Positions 52,282 through 55,229 of a DNA stretch of 55,229 nucleotides are shown piece after piece. The translations under genes and the position numbers were made by a program. Positions within the stretch are counted from its first letter, which is position 1, and each line of letters begins with the position of its first letter. Source of the stretch: Streptomyces sp. SM11 (GTDB taxonomy: Bacteria > Actinomycetota > Actinomycetes > Streptomycetales > Streptomycetaceae); NCBI RefSeq assembly GCF_002910905.1, contig NZ_NEUE01000208.1, positions 1-55,229 of the forward strand, in the 5' to 3' direction. The notes beneath the pieces were generated by a model. That model did no database searches and had not been told where the DNA came from. It was given only the letters and a program-made list of their open reading frames with translations.

Positions 52282-54210
52282 CTACCTAAGCAGCTCGTTC
52301 CGGGCCGCTCGCACAGCACGGCCGACGCGCCGCCACCACGGACGTGGCGGAACTCCGAGCGGGTTGACCAAGCTTGCCTTTACGAGCCCCGCGTCCCTCT
52401 CGGTGTGTTCGTGGGAGGTAATGAGTACGAGCAAGGAGTACGCCCGGAGCGCCAGAGCCGCCTTCTCACGGCTCACCGTGTCCATAAAACCGTGAGCAAC
52501 AAGGTTGCGGACACCCATGCCGTCCCCAAGGAGAAATGTCCTCAGGAAACGCTCCCAATCAGGGTCAAAGCCACTATCTATCAGGTGTGGGAGGAGCGCT
52601 CCAAGGCCCGGAAATTGCCCCGCCCCATCGCCGACTTGTGTTTTATATACAGGCTCATTCAGCTCCAGCAGGAGCGCCCGAACCGATGCCTCGACTTTGG
52701 GGACAGTAAGATGCACGCAAGCATCAAATTCACCGACCCAATACAGAATCAGTCCTTTTGCGAGAGTTCTAGCCGGCACAGGATGAGTTCCAGATGTGGC
52801 AATAGACTCCTCAAGATCCCTGAAATCGGGAATCCCAAAGCGGCCCTTGATGATATCTAGGGCGTCAGCAAGGAGAATCCCGTGAAAATTTATCCCCCAG
52901 GTCTCTGCACGGACAAGCTCATTCTGGAACTTTGCGTCGTCTTTCGAAAGAACTCGCCTAGGGAGATCCCCCGGGCCAAACTCAATTGTCGTGACGATCC
53001 TAGTCAACACCGAATGCGTTAGCACGTTGCGTGCCACCGCCTCATTGCTGGCCAGGGTACCGCTGGGTGCCTCACTATCAAACCATGCGCCCAGAGCTTT
53101 GCGCCACGTTTTTGCTCTCTTGTATGGTCGCAGGTAGCCGCGAATATAAAAATTCGGAATGCTGGCCTCGGTTGCTAGGGTCTGCCACTTTACAGGAGGA
53201 GCAGACTGCAAGCGAGAGATTGCCAAATTTTCCAGTTCTGGAATGCTGAGGCGGCGAGCTAGTGAAGCGGCTTCATTTAGATGTGCCCTAATAACTAGCG
53301 CATCGACGGCTCCATCGGCATCACTCAAATGAGCCTTGACCTCCACCTCGCTGGCGTGCCGAGCACGGGCATCGTCGCCTGTAGCGACAGCTCTACGCCG
53401 AACAAGCGCAGCTATTTGGCCTACGACAAGCGTTCCCGAGTAGGACAAAAGCGCCCTGTCGAGCAGATCGTCGACCCTGGGATCTAGCGGTTGTGCGTTT
53501 TTCTTACGTTGTGGCGGACTCAGGGCATCGAGCAGATTGGTGAAGATGTGTCCATCTTCACTGTCGCTCAATAGCCTCTCCGCCATATCCAGCATGACGG
53601 TCTTTACCTGTTGCATTCGCGACAAGAGATTTACTGAACGCGTAATCTCCCACGCGCGCAACAAGCCCGTTCCTTGCTCAGTGGAAGAAAGGCTGCCTCC
53701 GATCGTATCCAGATAAGCTCGGGCTGCCCCGTCCGCAGCGTCACGACCATTTGTCATGCGAAGACTGAAGACGATATCCGAACAACGGGCCTTCGCTGCA
53801 GGATGCGTAACGGATGAATAGAGAGCGAGCCAAAGTGCTCGCGTATCACTGTCGGCATCACGCAATGCCACCGGAAAGATGGATGGTCCATCAAACGGGA
53901 CCAGGGAGGCGCCTGGCTGGGAAGACATGAATGGATGGATCGCAAGATGGTACGTGAAGGTTGTGGTCAGAACCTGTAGTGCGGCGGGAGGAAGCGAAGT
54001 TTCAATATCCTGCGCAATTTGTCGAATGCGTAGACTTGCAGTCATCAAGTCGTCCGCCTCTTCACATGCCGCATCTACGAGTCGTGCCAGAGCGGGCACC
54101 AAGGAAGGATCATGCCGATAAGTAATAGCTTCCGTGTCTGGCGAGTCAACTCTGACTTGTGATTCATCAGAAGAACCCGGGCTGCTCGCGGCGGAATCGA
54201 TTTCACTCAC
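52282..54210 (-). CDS. HEPN-like (DUF4209-type) protein with Rx4H motif
   Basis: 642 aa from GTG 54210, four bases after GGGAGAG; the frame extends to a TTG at 54228. The long N-terminal region is helical and unassigned. The C-terminal part (ILYWVGEFDACVHLTVPKVE, SVRALLLELNEPVYKTQ, LLPHLIDSGFDPDWERFLRT) leads to GMGVRNLVAHGFMD, where R568-N-L-V-A-H573 is the Rx4-6H signature of HEPN ribonucleases. This arrangement resembles DUF4209-type C-terminal domains. Low GC and rare-codon use compared with flanking genes point to horizontal transfer. HEPN proteins often act as toxins in antiviral defence; that role is inferred from the motif and from nearby RM genes. Confidence 0.75.
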   Translation of the reverse strand: MSEIDSAASSPGSSDESQVRVDSPDTEAITYRHDPSLVPALARLVDAACEEADDLMTASLRIRQIAQDIETSLPPAALQVLTTTFTYHLAIHPFMSSQPGASLVPFDGPSIFPVALRDADSDTRALWLALYSSVTHPAAKARCSDIVFSLRMTNGRDAADGAARAYLDTIGGSLSSTEQGTGLLRAWEITRSVNLLSRMQQVKTVMLDMAERLLSDSEDGHIFTNLLDALSPPQRKKNAQPLDPRVDDLLDRALLSYSGTLVVGQIAALVRRRAVATGDDARARHASEVEVKAHLSDADGAVDALVIRAHLNEAASLARRLSIPELENLAISRLQSAPPVKWQTLATEASIPNFYIRGYLRPYKRAKTWRKALGAWFDSEAPSGTLASNEAVARNVLTHSVLTRIVTTIEFGPGDLPRRVLSKDDAKFQNELVRAETWGINFHGILLADALDIIKGRFGIPDFRDLEESIATSGTHPVPARTLAKGLILYWVGEFDACVHLTVPKVEASVRALLLELNEPVYKTQVGDGAGQFPGLGALLPHLIDSGFDPDWERFLRTFLLGDGMGVRNLVAHGFMDTVSREKAALALRAYSLLVLITSHEHTERDAGLVKASLVNPLGVPPRPWWRRVGRAVRAARNELLR

Positions 54211-54404
54211 GATGCTCTCCCTGCGCAATGTTGATTACCGTAGGCCGCAGATCCCTCGGCTTCGAAATACTCGGGAACGGCAACGCGAACGACGGCCGCC
54301 GAGTCGATCATTCGATGCAGATTCTACGCTGAGTTCGTGCTCATCCATGAGATTTTTTACACTCCGCACGAACAATCTGACCGGACCTAAAACGCGGCGC
54401 GCCA

Positions 54405-54560
54405 GCCCGGTGATGTGGGCCCCGCGTTGCTGGCCGTCTCTGTTGCACGAAGCGAGGTAGCCCGTCCGGCTGTCGCCGACGCGGTCGCACTCGGCCAGTG
54501 TGCCGTCGAGCGTGACGAAGCCCGGTTCGTGCTCGCGCAGCGGCCAGGGCTGGTGCGTTC
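54405..54560 (-). pseudogene. IS5-type transposase remnant
   Basis: On the minus strand the reading HQPWPLREHEPGFVTLDGTL then AECDRVGDSRTGYLAS resembles the first catalytic block (DGT, then the DR..D..Y segment) of IS5-family DDE transposases. Both sides lack the rest of the protein. It lies in the 350-bp stretch between the HEPN-like gene and the ISAs1 transposase, which otherwise holds no gene. Confidence 0.45.
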
Positions 54561-55229
54561 TCAGCTTTCAAGATCGAGTAGTTGGAGGGTGTGGTCGGTT
54601 CGGGACCGGTAGTGGTCGGTGGCGGCGGCGGTGTTCGTCCAGCCGGCCTGGCGGATGAGGCCGATGGCGAGATTGCGGAGGGTGGCCATCGCGCGGGGTG
54701 CGGTGCCGGTGCGGACGTGGGAAGCGTCCTCGGCGAAGGTCACGTCTCTCACATGGTGCAGGGCTTCGACCTGCCAGTGTCCGCGGATGAGTTCGGCGAT
54801 TCGGTCCGCGGCGGCTTGTTCGGGAGCGAGGCTGGTGACCGCGTAGATCGTCGTGATGGTCGTCTTGCCGGTGGTGCGGTTGGTTCGGCGGCGCTTGACC
54901 TTGATGGCCTGCACGGCGTGCGGGAAAGGGAGTCCGGGCTGGACGGTGCAGACCTTGAGGCGCCGGATCTCGCGTCGGCCGTGGCCCTGTTCGCGGGTGC
55001 GGTGCTGGAGCGGGACCTCGCGCCAGGGCAGGCGCCGCAGCTGTCGGCGGAGGTTCTTCTGGTTGCCCTTGACGACCAGGATGTAGTGCCCGCCCCGCGT
55101 GATGACGTGTTCGGCGTGGCCGGTCCGGGTGTGCATCGCATCGGCGGTGATGACGTATCTGCGCAGGTCGAGCCCTTCCAGCAGCAGGGCGAAGGCGGGG
55201 ATCTCGTTGCTCTTGGCGGCGATCTGCCG
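54561..55229 (-). CDS. ISAs1-family transposase (5' part outside window)
   Basis: At least 222 codons, open to the window edge. [21 protein letters not shown], then [18 protein letters not shown], is the ISAs1 block with catalytic Asp (ADAMH); [20 protein letters not shown] and [20 protein letters not shown] follow. [20 protein letters not shown] holds the Glu and RD of the C-terminal catalytic region, and [17 protein letters not shown] is the usual ending. The visible 3' part looks intact. Its presence marks the right part of the window as a mobile-element-rich zone. Confidence 0.88.
   Translation of the reverse strand, partial: RQIAAKSNEIPAFALLLEGLDLRRYVITADAMHTRTGHAEHVITRGGHYILVVKGNQKNLRRQLRRLPWREVPLQHRTREQGHGRREIRRLKVCTVQPGLPFPHAVQAIKVKRRRTNRTTGKTTITTIYAVTSLAPEQAAADRIAELIRGHWQVEALHHVRDVTFAEDASHVRTGTAPRAMATLRNLAIGLIRQAGWTNTAAATDHYRSRTDHTLQLLDLES

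Noticed and set aside
1..55229. CRISPR array
   Set aside because: No regularly spaced repeat-spacer pattern was seen; the repeats found are att copies, doublet motifs and a gene-conversion tract.

Overview
The window is very GC-rich DNA with frequent GTG starts, ATGA/GTGA gene overlaps, a DmdR/IdeR-type iron box, an FxLD lanthipeptide locus and a DUF6415-like gene. This points to Streptomyces or a close relative. Long antisense ORFs are high-GC shadows and are left out.

1-13.3 kb is a block of minus-strand genes read right to left: a Crp/Fnr regulator, a class III nucleotide-cyclase-like protein, a P-loop/HEAT-like protein, a possible SPFH-like protein, a PycTM (Pycsar effector-type) membrane protein, a hairpin, then a secreted/membrane VWA protein, a 1232-aa tubulin-like GTPase and a partial membrane protein. 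Cyclase plus PycTM is the composition of Pycsar antiphage modules. VWA plus tubulin-like protein matches a predicted membrane-remodelling system. I see no canonical name for the combination, and it is the best candidate here for an undescribed system.

13.8-17.2 kb holds a divergent SDR/NTF2-like pair and LuxR regulator, then a decayed FG-GAP secreted-protein gene. 17.3-36.1 kb is punctuated by three same-orientation copies of a tRNA-Ser 3' half (17285, 27153, 35991), each next to a strong hairpin. Two of them, plus a fourth orphan site, carry a conserved doublet motif. I read this as a tandem array of integrative-element attachment sites. Between the copies lie a two-component system, two serine hydrolases that share a gene-conversion tract, an iron ABC operon under an iron box, an esterase/integrase remnant, a SNF2-SWIM pair, a PD-ExK-like protein, a truncated IS3 element and a toxin-antitoxin pair.

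36.1-55.2 kb carries a type III restriction-modification pair, an FxLD class I lanthipeptide cluster (precursor, LanB, LanC, SpaB_C-like protein, PIMT-like methyltransferase), small regulatory genes (DUF6415-like, HATPase, HTH-TPR, GNAT), a degenerate PD-ExK-like protein, a HEPN-like protein with an RNLVAH motif, and transposase remnants. The intact tRNA-Ser should lie beyond the right edge, so this part may also belong to an integrated element. All functional calls are from reading the sequence; no database search was run.
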